64,000 nt of DNA from Armatimonadota bacterium. Its GTDB lineage: Bacteria; Armatimonadota; Zipacnadia; Zipacnadales; JABUFB01. The stretch is taken from the NCBI GenBank assembly GCA_013314775.1, contig JABUFB010000016.1:79099-143098 (forward strand). The letters run 5' to 3'. The notes beneath the pieces were generated by a model. The model was not told where the DNA came from, made no database searches, and saw only the letters and a program-made list of their open reading frames with translations. A program made the translations under genes and the position numbers. Shown in pieces: positions 52,091 to 60,883 of the stretch. Positions within the stretch are counted from its first letter, which is position 1; the number at the start of each line of letters is the position of its first letter.

Positions 52091-53928
52091 CTGCCGCCGC
52101 CTGCGCAAGCGCAGGCACAGGCACAACCGGCACACGCACACGCGCAACCGCCGCCTCCACCCCCGCTCCCGCTGCTCTTGGACATTGCTTCGAGCATGTC
52201 CAGCGTCACTTTGTCCACGCCGGACAAGTCCACGATGGCCTGCGCGTCCAAGCCGATTCGCACCGGGTCCATCTGGGATGCCAGGCCGCCCGCCACATTC
52301 TCAGTCCAGCCGGCGAAGGATGACGCGACATCACCGAAGCTGGTGCGGGACGTGTCCGGAGTAGGCAGTGAGACCTGTCCCGCGCCACTGTCACCAAAGA
52401 CCGTTCCGCGGCTCCAGGGAGGCCGATAGTGGTAACCGTGGCTGTGCCAGTAGCCGAAGTCATCCCGGTAGGTGGGGGAGACCATGAGCCATTCCAGATT
52501 GTCATCGGTGTGCTTCGTGCGGTCCTCGACATCGCCGATGGACTTGGCATTCGCCCATGCCTTGGAGATGATGTAAGTGTAGTAGCTGCGGGTCTTGGCC
52601 AGGTCGAAGCCCTGCATGCGCTTGACGGTGCCGTCGATCAGTTCCTTCATGGCCTTGGCGAACTTGATCTTGGGTACAGGCACTTCGCCGGCTGCCAGGA
52701 GCGCCTCAATGAACGGCTGCTCGTACCCGTGGATGACCTTGCCAGCAAGAGCGGCGGCCTTGCGCCGGTCGCCCCGGCTTTCCTTTGCGAAGGCCTCGTT
52801 GACTCGGATGACCAATGGATCGGCGCTCACCTGCTCGCAAATGCCTTTCTTGAGGAGACCGAAGAGAACCAATGTCAGCACTTCGTTCAGCGGTCGCTCG
52901 AGGATCACCGCCGCTTCCGGCGCCGTGAGCCCGCGCTTGACCCCGCCGCCTTCGACTGATGCAATCGCCGGCAGGTACTTCCCGCGCTTGCGTCTCAGAG
53001 AGCGCTCAGACAGGAGCCAAAGAAGGGGCAGGATGGGTATCGCGATCAGTTGCGCCACAGGGTTCAGGATGAACAGCCACGCGAAGATGAGCAGCAGACC
53101 CAGGAAGCAACTGATGCCCGTTCCCTGGCTTGCGCGGAAGAACATGATCCCAAAGAGGATCGCGAGGATCACGCCCCAGACAAAGCGAGTATTCGGGTTG
53201 TCCTTCCACCACTTCACAAGCAGATCCCACTTGCTCATGGTGACCACGCGGCTCATCCCGCGCTTCGGGAAGGACAGGGCGACCATGTTGGGTCCGTCGA
53301 TCCGGGCCGCAGGCATGAACCATGCAGCCACGGTGTTGGTGTCGGTCACCGCCTTGCTGGTGAAGTTCAGACCCTGGTGCAATACCTCTTCCGGCTTGAT
53401 GTCCTTCGGCAGATAGACCACGATTCCGAGTTTCGTGGTGCCCTGCACGTACTGGGACCCGAACCACGTGGGCGTGATTCTCAGGGACGCGTAGTCGGGC
53501 CGGGTGGTGTCCTGGTAGACCCGATTGGGCATGGTGCAGCGGAAGAGGAATGTCCCACGCTGGCCAGGCTGAATGGTGGCGGCACCCAGCGGAACCGCGA
53601 CACCGATGGGGATATAGTCAGACTTTTCGATTCCCGTACATTCGTACTTCTGCCCGGACGCGTCGATGACCGCGGCTTCCATGTTGCTGATGTCGTAGTC
53701 CCGGTCGGGCAGGCCCACATCCACGAAGTCAATGGGGTGGGCGCCGGGCGCACACTCGAAGAGGATCTCGTAGAAAAGCTCCACGGAGGCGTCCGGGTTG
53801 ACCGTGACTGCGAAGGTCATCTCAGGGACTGAGAACAGGTAGTCCTGAGCCATGCAACTGGTGCTCAGCGTCAGCAATGACAGGGCCAGGACCACGCCGG
53901 CCCGGTGTGAGATATCGGGCTTCATCAT
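52087..53928 (-). CDS. DUF2207-like membrane protein with C-terminal Cys-Ala tail
   Basis: A 613-residue protein. A signal peptide (about 1-27) is followed by an extracytoplasmic beta domain. Three helices lie near 249-265, 271-289 and 291-307, then RRKRGK, which puts the C-terminal half in the cytosol. The cytosolic part begins GLTAPEAAVILERPLNEVL, a winged-helix-like segment as in DUF2207/TIGR04222 proteins. The end is Gly6, then CACACA-G-CACACACA-GGGR: Cys595, 597, 599, 602, 604, 606 and 608 alternate with Ala. The ATG at 53928 overlaps the stop of the radical SAM-like gene upstream. The tail is a candidate substrate for the linked maturases. Confidence 0.85.
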   Translation of the reverse strand: MMKPDISHRAGVVLALSLLTLSTSCMAQDYLFSVPEMTFAVTVNPDASVELFYEILFECAPGAHPIDFVDVGLPDRDYDISNMEAAVIDASGQKYECTGIEKSDYIPIGVAVPLGAATIQPGQRGTFLFRCTMPNRVYQDTTRPDYASLRITPTWFGSQYVQGTTKLGIVVYLPKDIKPEEVLHQGLNFTSKAVTDTNTVAAWFMPAARIDGPNMVALSFPKRGMSRVVTMSKWDLLVKWWKDNPNTRFVWGVILAILFGIMFFRASQGTGISCFLGLLLIFAWLFILNPVAQLIAIPILPLLWLLSERSLRRKRGKYLPAIASVEGGGVKRGLTAPEAAVILERPLNEVLTLVLFGLLKKGICEQVSADPLVIRVNEAFAKESRGDRRKAAALAGKVIHGYEQPFIEALLAAGEVPVPKIKFAKAMKELIDGTVKRMQGFDLAKTRSYYTYIISKAWANAKSIGDVEDRTKHTDDNLEWLMVSPTYRDDFGYWHSHGYHYRPPWSRGTVFGDSGAGQVSLPTPDTSRTSFGDVASSFAGWTENVAGGLASQMDPVRIGLDAQAIVDLSGVDKVTLDMLEAMSKSSGSGGGGGGCACACAGCACACACAGGGR

Positions 53929-55217
53929 TCGGTGTCAGCCTCCGGTGAATCATCACTCCAACCGGCCGGGTCTTCGGGCGGCCAGGCCTCGCAGATCGGC
54001 AGGTCCGGGCAGGCGGCGCTCTGACTCGGGGCCTCCACCTGCTCACGGTAACGGGTGAAGCATGGGCTGTTCCAGATCTCCTGCCAGGTCTGTTTCAGGA
54101 TATTTCCGGCGCATGTCCGTGGCCCGCGGGCCGGGAATACCGACCCGTCCGGCTCCACGCGTACGGCGACATCGCTCCCCGCGCGAGGCCCAGCGATCAC
54201 GTGAGATGCGAGGTCAATACGCGGATTGAACCTGACCGGCGGCTGCCAGATGATACGCCGACCGAAGTTCTCGGCGGCTTCGAAAACCGTAGTGGCCGCC
54301 TGGGGCAATGCTCTCGCCGGGAGAGCGCCCGCCGCATCAGCCTCCTCCTCGCCGTCCAGACATGCCAGGGCGAAGAACCAGATGTCGGTGACATCGCGGC
54401 CTGCAATGAACTCCACCATCTCATCAAGCTCCCCAAGGGTCCGATCGGTGATGGGGCACTGGGCAATTGGGCACAACTCCAGCTCTCGGCAGTGATCCCA
54501 CACCGCTTGTACGCGAAGGAAGTCCCCTTCGGCACGAACCATTTCCTCGTGCTCCGCGGGGTCTGCTGAAGCGAAGACCAGCGCGAGATAGTCCAGGCCC
54601 GCGTTGGCCATCTCCCTCAAGACTCCCGATGGCACCCAACTGGCGATGGCGCGCACGCCCGCAATCATTCCGAGGTCCTCGGTGAACTCCACCGTGCGTA
54701 CAAGCGCGCCGGGGTCGGTGTCGGGACTGATCACGATGTTTACCTGGGGGATTGCCGCGTCCCACAGGCTCCGCAAGATCGGCTGCATCTGCTCCAGCGT
54801 GCCCATGGTGACGTCGGCGCTGTAGGGTGATGCGAGTTTCCTGCCGTCTGCACCAAGTTCCGCGCCAACCAGATTAGTGATGGGGTAGTCCGAACGACGG
54901 GCCGTCAGATCTGAAACCAGAGCCCGGACGCGCTGGAAGTCAGCGCGAACCTGTGCATCGGCTGCGCCCGCGAACCTGGCTTTGACGGCCCGGAGAATCT
55001 CCTCGTCCGGATGACCGGCCAGCACTCCGTAGACCATCAGCACACCCACGGGGGACAGGTGCGCGGCCTCGGCGGCGTTGGCGAGAAGCATGCCGCCGCC
55101 GTCGGGGTCTACGCGCAGGTGGAAACGCGTGGGAGTCTCGCCTTCGAGCACCATGAAATGGTGCAGACCGGGCCCGACGGTGGCCTCGTCATCCCTCTTC
55201 CCTGGGTCCTGGTTCAT
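53925..55217 (-). CDS. degenerate radical SAM/SPASM-like protein (no cluster loop)
   Basis: A 430-residue paralogue of the gene immediately upstream. Residues about 22-105 match the PqqD-like leader-binding domain of the neighbour (RFHLRVDPDGGGM, HLSPVGV). Barrel strands then align, but between SPYSADV (130-136) and MGTLEQMQPIL the CxxxCxxC loop is absent, about 22 residues short, and the GGEP of the neighbour is replaced by SPDTDP. A C-terminal SPASM-like region retains VEPDGSVFP and several Cys but not the full set. It cannot bind the SAM cluster and is presumably a partner or precursor-binding subunit. GGAGG precedes the ATG at 55217. Confidence 0.78.
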   Translation of the reverse strand: MNQDPGKRDDEATVGPGLHHFMVLEGETPTRFHLRVDPDGGGMLLANAAEAAHLSPVGVLMVYGVLAGHPDEEILRAVKARFAGAADAQVRADFQRVRALVSDLTARRSDYPITNLVGAELGADGRKLASPYSADVTMGTLEQMQPILRSLWDAAIPQVNIVISPDTDPGALVRTVEFTEDLGMIAGVRAIASWVPSGVLREMANAGLDYLALVFASADPAEHEEMVRAEGDFLRVQAVWDHCRELELCPIAQCPITDRTLGELDEMVEFIAGRDVTDIWFFALACLDGEEEADAAGALPARALPQAATTVFEAAENFGRRIIWQPPVRFNPRIDLASHVIAGPRAGSDVAVRVEPDGSVFPARGPRTCAGNILKQTWQEIWNSPCFTRYREQVEAPSQSAACPDLPICEAWPPEDPAGWSDDSPEADTE

Positions 55218-55224
55218 GCGCGGC

Positions 55225-56685
55225 TCAATCCTCCCGTTTGTTCGGGGCGTCAGACGCAAGCGCGCCAACAGCCCCTGCAAGATCGCACTCAAGCTCCTGC
55301 CGCCTCAGTGGACAGCCTCCCCCGCACACCTGCAGGTCTTCACAGTTCCAGCATTTCTCTGGCAGCCCCGACTGTCGTGGGTCCTCGCGCCTCATACGGA
55401 TTGTGCGGAACAAGTCGCTGTCCCAGATGCACTCCCAACCATCGCGCAGGAGATTGCCCGCAGGCTCGTAGTACGACTGGCAGGGCAGTACATCGCCGTT
55501 GGGCTCCACGCAGACCGAGTACTCCGCGGCATTGCAGCACTTGGGCCCGAGGCCCAGTTCCAGGGGCGAAAGACGGCAATACTCCGTGGGAGTGTACCAC
55601 AGCATCGCCATGTCATTGACCCGCGCGTATTCCAGCAGACTTGCGAGCACCGGCGAGAGTTCGAATTCGCGCAGCCCCGCCGGGTTGCACCGGCCGGATC
55701 CCGAGCAGATCATACTGTTGACCGCGAAGGTTCTCACGCCCAGGTCGCGCACCAGGGTGAGGGTCTCCAGTATGTGCCCGCAATTGTCACGGGTCAGCGT
55801 TGTGTTGGTGATGGTATGCAGCCCTGCCGTTACGCAATTGCGGATGCCCTCAACCGTTTCCGCGTGGGCGTTGGCCTGGACGATGCGGTTGTGTACTGCC
55901 GGTTGGTTGGACAGGAGGGTGATCTGCACGTGGTCCAGGCCGGCACTGGCGAGCTTCCTGACGAAGGCCGCATCTGACAGGCGTCGACCGTTGGTGTTTA
56001 GGCCGCAGAGGATCCCGAGCTTCTCGGCCAGGCGCACCAGTCCGGCCAATTGCGGATGCAGCGTCGGTTCACCCCCGGTGAAAATGAGGTGCGGCACACC
56101 GACCTGCGCCAGCGTGCGGATGACCTGGCGCCATTGCGCGCCGTCCAGGTGCGGCAGAGCCCTCCTGCCCGGCTCATTGTAGCAGTGCAGGCAGGCGTTG
56201 TTGCAGTCGTAGGTCAGGGCCAGGTCCGCCTTGTATGGAGCCTTCGCCCGGGTCGTGAAGAGGTCAGTCCGCTGCAAGCCTGGCGCGCAGGCAGGACAGG
56301 ATACTGACGGCTCGCCGGCGCGGTTCACAAGGTCAGCGAGGAGCCCCACATCTGCCGCCAGATCGTCCAGGGGCGCATTAGGATGCCAGCGCTTGAGGCA
56401 GGCCGTGATTTGCGCCGGGCTAACGCCATCCAGCAGCATCCTGGTGATCTCGGTAGCGCTGGGGGAGAGGTGGATCGGGTCGCACACATTCACGAACAGG
56501 GCGCCACTGCCGTCGTTGTGGACTCGCAGATGCACCCGGGTCTTCCCGGACCGGCTCTCTTTGCGGTAAGTGTAGAGCCCCGGTGCACTGTGGCCGCGCC
56601 CGAATACCACACGCATCTGGCGCATGAATACTCGCCAGTCTTCGGTCACCGCGTTCAGCGCCCAGCCGACAGTCCTCCTTACCAC
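55225..56685 (-). CDS. radical SAM/SPASM maturase with PqqD-like N-terminus
   Basis: A 486-residue enzyme. A PqqD-like (RiPP recognition) domain spans about 40-122. The SAM cluster motif is Cys161-x3-Cys165-x2-Cys168 (YDCNNACLHCYN), followed by TGGEPTLH (203-210) for SAM binding. The SPASM domain is complete: Cys384-x12-Gly397-x4-Cys402, then Cys445-x2-Cys448-x5-Cys454-x3-Cys458 and Cys467. Such enzymes install thioether or carbon-carbon crosslinks in peptides. GTG 56685 is the start: GAGGAGG lies 7 bases upstream, inside the end of the zinc-ribbon gene, and the genes overlap by 7 bases. Confidence 0.93.
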   Translation of the reverse strand: MVRRTVGWALNAVTEDWRVFMRQMRVVFGRGHSAPGLYTYRKESRSGKTRVHLRVHNDGSGALFVNVCDPIHLSPSATEITRMLLDGVSPAQITACLKRWHPNAPLDDLAADVGLLADLVNRAGEPSVSCPACAPGLQRTDLFTTRAKAPYKADLALTYDCNNACLHCYNEPGRRALPHLDGAQWRQVIRTLAQVGVPHLIFTGGEPTLHPQLAGLVRLAEKLGILCGLNTNGRRLSDAAFVRKLASAGLDHVQITLLSNQPAVHNRIVQANAHAETVEGIRNCVTAGLHTITNTTLTRDNCGHILETLTLVRDLGVRTFAVNSMICSGSGRCNPAGLREFELSPVLASLLEYARVNDMAMLWYTPTEYCRLSPLELGLGPKCCNAAEYSVCVEPNGDVLPCQSYYEPAGNLLRDGWECIWDSDLFRTIRMRREDPRQSGLPEKCWNCEDLQVCGGGCPLRRQELECDLAGAVGALASDAPNKRED

Positions 56686-57002
56686 TTGGGCGCCTCCTCA
56701 ATGTGGTACGAGGTGCCACAGTAAGGGCATTTGACGATGATCGCGCCCTCCTGCATGCTGATGGACTTTTCGTCCAGCGGGGCGCCGCAGTTGCGGCACT
56801 TGAGCTGTTCGGTGTTCACATCGCCCGTGACATCGATCTTCTGGACGATGGTGCGCTCGGGAGCCTTCATGCTCGTAAGCCAGCCAATGACCACCCCGGC
56901 GCCGATGAGCACAATGCCAATGATTATCCGGGCCGGCAGGCCCTGGTTGCCGATCAGGAAGACCAGACCCAGGAGACCGACAATCCCGGCGAGCGCGTAC
57001 AT
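56679..57002 (-). CDS. membrane protein with C-terminal zinc ribbon
   Basis: A 107-residue protein with two hydrophobic helices (about 3-18 and 26-44) and a cytosolic zinc ribbon: Cys69-x2-Cys72 and Cys92-x2-Cys95 (CRNCGAP, KCPYCGTSY). It is the first gene of the radical SAM operon and overlaps the maturase start. The ribbon might recruit RNA or protein near the membrane. ATG 57002 follows GAAGAGTGG; the frame extends 21 codons upstream to an ATG at 57065 without a better signal. Confidence 0.72.
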   Translation of the reverse strand: MYALAGIVGLLGLVFLIGNQGLPARIIIGIVLIGAGVVIGWLTSMKAPERTIVQKIDVTGDVNTEQLKCRNCGAPLDEKSISMQEGAIIVKCPYCGTSYHIEEAPKW

Positions 57003-57348
57003 TCCACTCTTCAATATAGCTGCGAGCCGCCGCCGGCAGCCCGCGTCACCTCCTCTTCGGTACATGTTTTCTCATGCACAATTCGGCGTGTGGCGGAGCG
57101 GGACCTTCGTCGATGCAGACATACCTGTCTGGTTCGCGTTCTGTAGGCCGATTGGGCGCCGTGCGGTTCAGTGCGGCGAAAAAGACCCAGAAATAAGGAA
57201 GAAAGACCATAAATATAGTAATTGTCACATTTTGTTATTCATTGACACCATAAATTATCTACCAGAAACCACAATAAGAGGATGCAATACGCTTCCGCCC
57301 GTGTATACTATTGTCAGCGTTCGACCCCATGTTCTTTGGAGGCCGACT
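57003..57348. other. intergenic divergent region
   Basis: 346 bases between the radical SAM operon and the PEP-CTERM gene with no gene. The half nearest the operon is GC-rich leader; 57190-57310 is AT-rich, with TTGACA at 57242-57247 lacking a well-spaced -10, and TATACT (57304-57309) about 40 bases before the PEP-CTERM ATG, the best promoter candidate. TGTCA (57223) and TGACA (57243) form a widely spaced inverted pair. Confidence 0.45.
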
Positions 57349-58014
57349 ATGCGTTTGCTATTGCCAATTGCCTTGCTCGCGGTTGTCGCCGCGTTTCCAG
57401 CCGGGGCCTCTACCCTCACTCCTTGGCAGACGGTCGCGACCAGCTGGGCCCCCGCCACGGGAACAGGCAGTGTCGGTTTCAACCAATTCGATACCCTCGG
57501 GGGCACGCTGACGCTCTTGAGCATCGAGTGGGAGTTCTCGACCTACGTCGACGGCTTAGCCGACTACAAGAACAACGGCACTCAGAATGCCATTGGCTGC
57601 TTCTACCAGTTCTACGATACCACCAACGTGGAGGACGGCCTGGGCAACTCTCTGGGCAGCTATGTGCCGACTTATACTTCCGGGTTGTTTGCGGTGAATG
57701 TTGGCGCTACGGTGAGCAAAGGCGGCGACAGTTCCGTCGAGGGGGCCAGTGGCGTATGGAACACCGCCCCGTACATCGCCTACTTCAGTGGGAATGGCGT
57801 CGTCACGGGCTTCTCCTTCGATGCAACCTTGTATGAGGTCTTCGGCAAGCCCGACTACGTGACGGTCACCGACTACACGAATACCACTTACATCCAGGGG
57901 CGTATTCGGTACGAGTATGAGGAGAGCCAGGATATCCCCGAGCCAGGCACCATAGCCCTGTTTGGTCTGGGCCTGCTGGGTGTGGGAACCGTCATACGCC
58001 GCCGCAGCGCCTGA
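57349..58014 (+). CDS. PEP-CTERM sorted exported protein
   Basis: A 221-residue protein. GGAGG precedes the ATG; a signal peptide covers 1-21. The mature body is a choice-of-anchor type beta-sandwich (VGFNQFDTLGGTLTLLSIEWEF). The C-terminus is the full PEP-CTERM sorting signal: PEPGTIALFGLGLLGVGTVI then RRRSA. An exosortase elsewhere in the genome should process it. No exosortase gene lies in the window. Confidence 0.93.
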   Translation: MRLLLPIALLAVVAAFPAGASTLTPWQTVATSWAPATGTGSVGFNQFDTLGGTLTLLSIEWEFSTYVDGLADYKNNGTQNAIGCFYQFYDTTNVEDGLGNSLGSYVPTYTSGLFAVNVGATVSKGGDSSVEGASGVWNTAPYIAYFSGNGVVTGFSFDATLYEVFGKPDYVTVTDYTNTTYIQGRIRYEYEESQDIPEPGTIALFGLGLLGVGTVIRRRSA

Positions 58015-58039
58015 CGCATTCCCTGACGGCAAGAAGACA

Positions 58040-58072
58040 ACGGGACCGCCGCCTGGCGGTCCCGTTTCATTT
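58040..58072 (+). terminator. intrinsic terminator of the PEP-CTERM gene
   Basis: An 11-bp perfect stem ACGGGACCGCC/GGCGGTCCCGT with loop GCCT, followed by TTCATTT, 26 bases past the stop. Confidence 0.82.
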
Positions 58073-58101
58073 GCATCGGTTGTCTGCGTTGCCCCGCGCC
58101 G

Positions 58102-59175
58102 TTACCCCTTCAGCCACCGGTCCATAAACGGGAAGCCTTTCTCGCCCCACCACTGGTGGTCGCCCTCGAAGACCTCCATCTCGCACCGGTGTGCCACACC
58201 GAGCACATCATATGCGGCCTTGATCTGCCTGAACGCCCTGCGCGCCGACTTGATGGGGAAGATGCTGTCCTGGGTGCCATTCTCGAAGAACACCGGGCGC
58301 GGCGCGATCAGGCAGGCGATGTCGGGCATTTCGGCATACTGGAGCACTCCGGGCACATAATTGTCCTCGCAGTGGCGGATGGGGATGATGGAGTCCTGCC
58401 AGTAGCTCAGGTAGCCGCTGATCATCGCCGCACCAATCCGCTCTTCAACCGCTGCGGCGAAAGTCGTGATCGTGCCTCCTCCGGAAATCCCCATGCAGCC
58501 GATCCGGTTCGCATTGCATTCCGGGCGCGTTTCAAGATAGTCGATGCAGCGCATCACGTCATAGACCCGGATGCCAGGCACCGTGCGGCCGAGAAGCATA
58601 GCGGCCAAGCTCGGTCTGCGGCAGCTCGACGCGCCCTTGGCCTGATCGATCTCCTCGGGGTCGCGCCGTTCGCCGAAGCCGTACATATCAGGCGCAATCA
58701 CGAAATAACCGCGGCGCACCGCCTGAATAGCGAAGTCCTTCTGGTACTCGCCGAACTCGGTTCGCTGGGAGCCGTCGTCGTTGATGCCCACGATCTGGTC
58801 CTTGCCTGGGCCGTGTCCCTGCAGGCAGATCATCCCCGGCGCCGCGCCCTTGAGGCCCTCGGGGATGAGCACCCAGGCCGTTACAGTCAGGTTCGGCCGG
58901 CTCTGGAAAATCACGTGCTCGCGGGTGTAGCCCTCGAAGCGTTTGCGTCTGGAGACCTGCGGCGCAAGGTCGCACTTTGGCTCATCCAGTCCGCCCAGAA
59001 GGTCCATGAACTTGCGCTTCAGCTTGCGTCGCCAGGCTTTCCACTCTTCCTCGTCCTTGCAGGCGAATGCGAGTTCAGGAAGGTTCGCCTGGTACAAGTC
59101 GGCAATGTAGTCCATCGGCTTGTAGCATCTTTTCACGGCCTTTGGCTTCGAGTCGGTCTTCTTCTTCGCGGGCAT
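58102..59175 (-). CDS. alpha/beta-hydrolase (acetyl xylan esterase-like)
   Basis: A 357-residue esterase/peptidase-fold enzyme without a signal peptide. The nucleophile elbow is GCMGISGGGT. The acid is probably the Asp in ENGTQDSIFPI and the base His in FEGDHQWWG near the C-terminus. ICLQGHGPGKDQ is the oxyanion region. The N-terminal 30 residues are basic. It resembles acyl/acetyl esterases that work on plant polymers, which suits the window. ATG 59175 follows AGGAGA by 6-7 bases; the GTG at 59181 is less likely. The adjacent secreted TIM-barrel gene is in the same orientation. Confidence 0.85.
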   Translation of the reverse strand: MPAKKKTDSKPKAVKRCYKPMDYIADLYQANLPELAFACKDEEEWKAWRRKLKRKFMDLLGGLDEPKCDLAPQVSRRKRFEGYTREHVIFQSRPNLTVTAWVLIPEGLKGAAPGMICLQGHGPGKDQIVGINDDGSQRTEFGEYQKDFAIQAVRRGYFVIAPDMYGFGERRDPEEIDQAKGASSCRRPSLAAMLLGRTVPGIRVYDVMRCIDYLETRPECNANRIGCMGISGGGTITTFAAAVEERIGAAMISGYLSYWQDSIIPIRHCEDNYVPGVLQYAEMPDIACLIAPRPVFFENGTQDSIFPIKSARRAFRQIKAAYDVLGVAHRCEMEVFEGDHQWWGEKGFPFMDRWLKG

Positions 59176-59220
59176 GGGCACTCTCCTGTGTTGGAACGCG
59201 TCGGCGTTGCGTCGCCGGCG

Positions 59221-60729
59221 CTACTGTCCGTCTGCATCTCTGCTTGTTCTGTGGCTGCGGAAAACCGCGAGGTAGTCTTCGGCGGTTACTCCGAGCTTTC
59301 GCAGAACCTCCGCATCAAGGGTGTCCCGGGGATCTCCAGCGCTGCGGTTGCCCTCATTGTATATCCAGTAGCCGGGCGCGCAATCGGCAGCCTGGGCAAG
59401 TTGCTCGTCCAGGTAACGCGGCAGGTAGTGCGGCCGCGCCGTCCGTACGTTCCAGGGGTGGAAACCGGGCAGAATCCGGACGGCGAAGGGGAAGGCCTCC
59501 TGGACCCGGGGGACGAACTCGGGCAGGCGCACGAACCACCGGTTGAGGTGCGCCGGCAAGTCAGGCCCGGTCACCTCTCCCTCTCCAGCCCCGTAGGTCT
59601 TTTCGGTGGCGATCCATATCTCAACCCCGGCGTCGTGGATACCTTTCAGCCACCAGTAGTTCCCGGCCCGGCAGTCGAGCTTGCCGGCGTACATGCGCGC
59701 TTCGTAGACCTGCATCAAAGGGCAGCCCCAGACTTCGCGGATCACCTTACCCACTTGCAGACCGCGCTGGTAGTACCCGCCGGCGTAGCCAAACTCGTCC
59801 GCAAAGCACCATGCATCCACGTGGTCGGCCACGTCCGCGTAGCGCTCGCGGGCCTCCTGGGTCACGCCATCATAGTCCTCGGCATCGTAGACGATCCCGC
59901 GGAAGCCCAGCTCCTTCGCTCGTGCATAGATGTGCCTCATCTGACGCAAGGTGGTCTGCCACTTGCAGTCATCCGCCAGGTCCGCCGGTTTACTGACCAT
60001 GAATGTAAAGGGCTCGTGTTCGGCAAGCCAGTACCGGATGCCCCGGGCGCGGAGCTGTTCGAAGGCGCCCGAGGCAACCCACAGGTCGAAGCCCGAGTTG
60101 TGGTTTGTCTGCGGAAAAGCGGTTTCCACGTAGTCCAGCCACAGGTCGGTGGCCCCGAGGTCTTTGTCCAGGTAGTCCAGCTTGTCGAGGAAATCCGCCT
60201 GGACATCGGAGGACCAGCACATGAGATGGCGTTCGGGTAGATTCGGGCGGCCCAGGAACTGCACCTCGCTCACCCGCCCGTGGCTGGATGATGCCGCGCC
60301 GATACGCACCTGTGCAAACCGGCCTACCGATGGCGGGAGCGGGACCTCGGTGGTCTGCGCGGGCTCCCACATTGCGAGATTGATCTGCCTTCCCAGGAGC
60401 GGACGCAGGTGGCCGGGGTCTGGGCCAACAAGCACCTCGGTAAGCCAGATCAGTCGCTCGGTATGGCCGTTGGTGATCCGCACCCCCTCGAGGACAGTCG
60501 GGCCGCCCAGGTCAACAGTGAGCGAGACGCCTCCGTTGGGCCAGGCGAAGCGCAGTTCGGTCTCCGGATCGCCGTCAAGCGCGAACTCCGGATTCGCCAG
60601 CTCTCCCCCGCGGGCTTCGGCCGACAATAGCCGCACGCCCTGAAGTGCAGGGGCAACCTCAGCGGCCGGCGCTCCCGCACTGAGCGACCAGACCAGTGCC
60701 GCGATGACCGGATACCCAGGAGTCCTCAT
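59221..60729 (-). CDS. secreted protein with F5/8-type and TIM-barrel domains
   Basis: A 502-residue exported protein. GGGAGG precedes the ATG at 60729; the signal peptide is residues 1-24. Residues about 30-160 form a discoidin/F5-8-type C domain (FAWPNGGVSLTVDLGG, RFAQVRIGAASSSHGRVSEV). The rest is barrel-like: FRGIVYDAEDYDGVT, AWCFADEFGYAGGYYQRGL, VEIWIATEKTYGAG, AFPFAVRILPGFHPWN. Acidic residues in the Asp-Ala-Glu-Asp motif are candidates for catalysis. Family not established. Confidence 0.75.
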   Translation of the reverse strand: MRTPGYPVIAALVWSLSAGAPAAEVAPALQGVRLLSAEARGGELANPEFALDGDPETELRFAWPNGGVSLTVDLGGPTVLEGVRITNGHTERLIWLTEVLVGPDPGHLRPLLGRQINLAMWEPAQTTEVPLPPSVGRFAQVRIGAASSSHGRVSEVQFLGRPNLPERHLMCWSSDVQADFLDKLDYLDKDLGATDLWLDYVETAFPQTNHNSGFDLWVASGAFEQLRARGIRYWLAEHEPFTFMVSKPADLADDCKWQTTLRQMRHIYARAKELGFRGIVYDAEDYDGVTQEARERYADVADHVDAWCFADEFGYAGGYYQRGLQVGKVIREVWGCPLMQVYEARMYAGKLDCRAGNYWWLKGIHDAGVEIWIATEKTYGAGEGEVTGPDLPAHLNRWFVRLPEFVPRVQEAFPFAVRILPGFHPWNVRTARPHYLPRYLDEQLAQAADCAPGYWIYNEGNRSAGDPRDTLDAEVLRKLGVTAEDYLAVFRSHRTSRDADGQ

Positions 60730-60883
60730 TGCGCGCAGCCTCCCATTATCGGGTGGATTTCACCGTTCGTGATCGTTTCCTCGCGGAAGGCCCCACGGCC
60801 TTCCGGTGCGCAGAGGTTGCCACGCCGGGGGCGCGGAAATGTCGGCGACCCGAGTGCCTGATTGCCCCGGGAGCCCCCGCGGA

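Noticed and set aside
57222..57247. Shared TGTCA/TGACA operator between the PEP-CTERM gene and the Xre regulator region
   Set aside because: The five-base half-sites are common by chance and spacing differs (0 against 15 bases), so no regulatory link is claimed.
57349..58014. Exosortase locus near the PEP-CTERM protein
   Set aside because: No exosortase gene is in the window, so the sorting machinery must be elsewhere.
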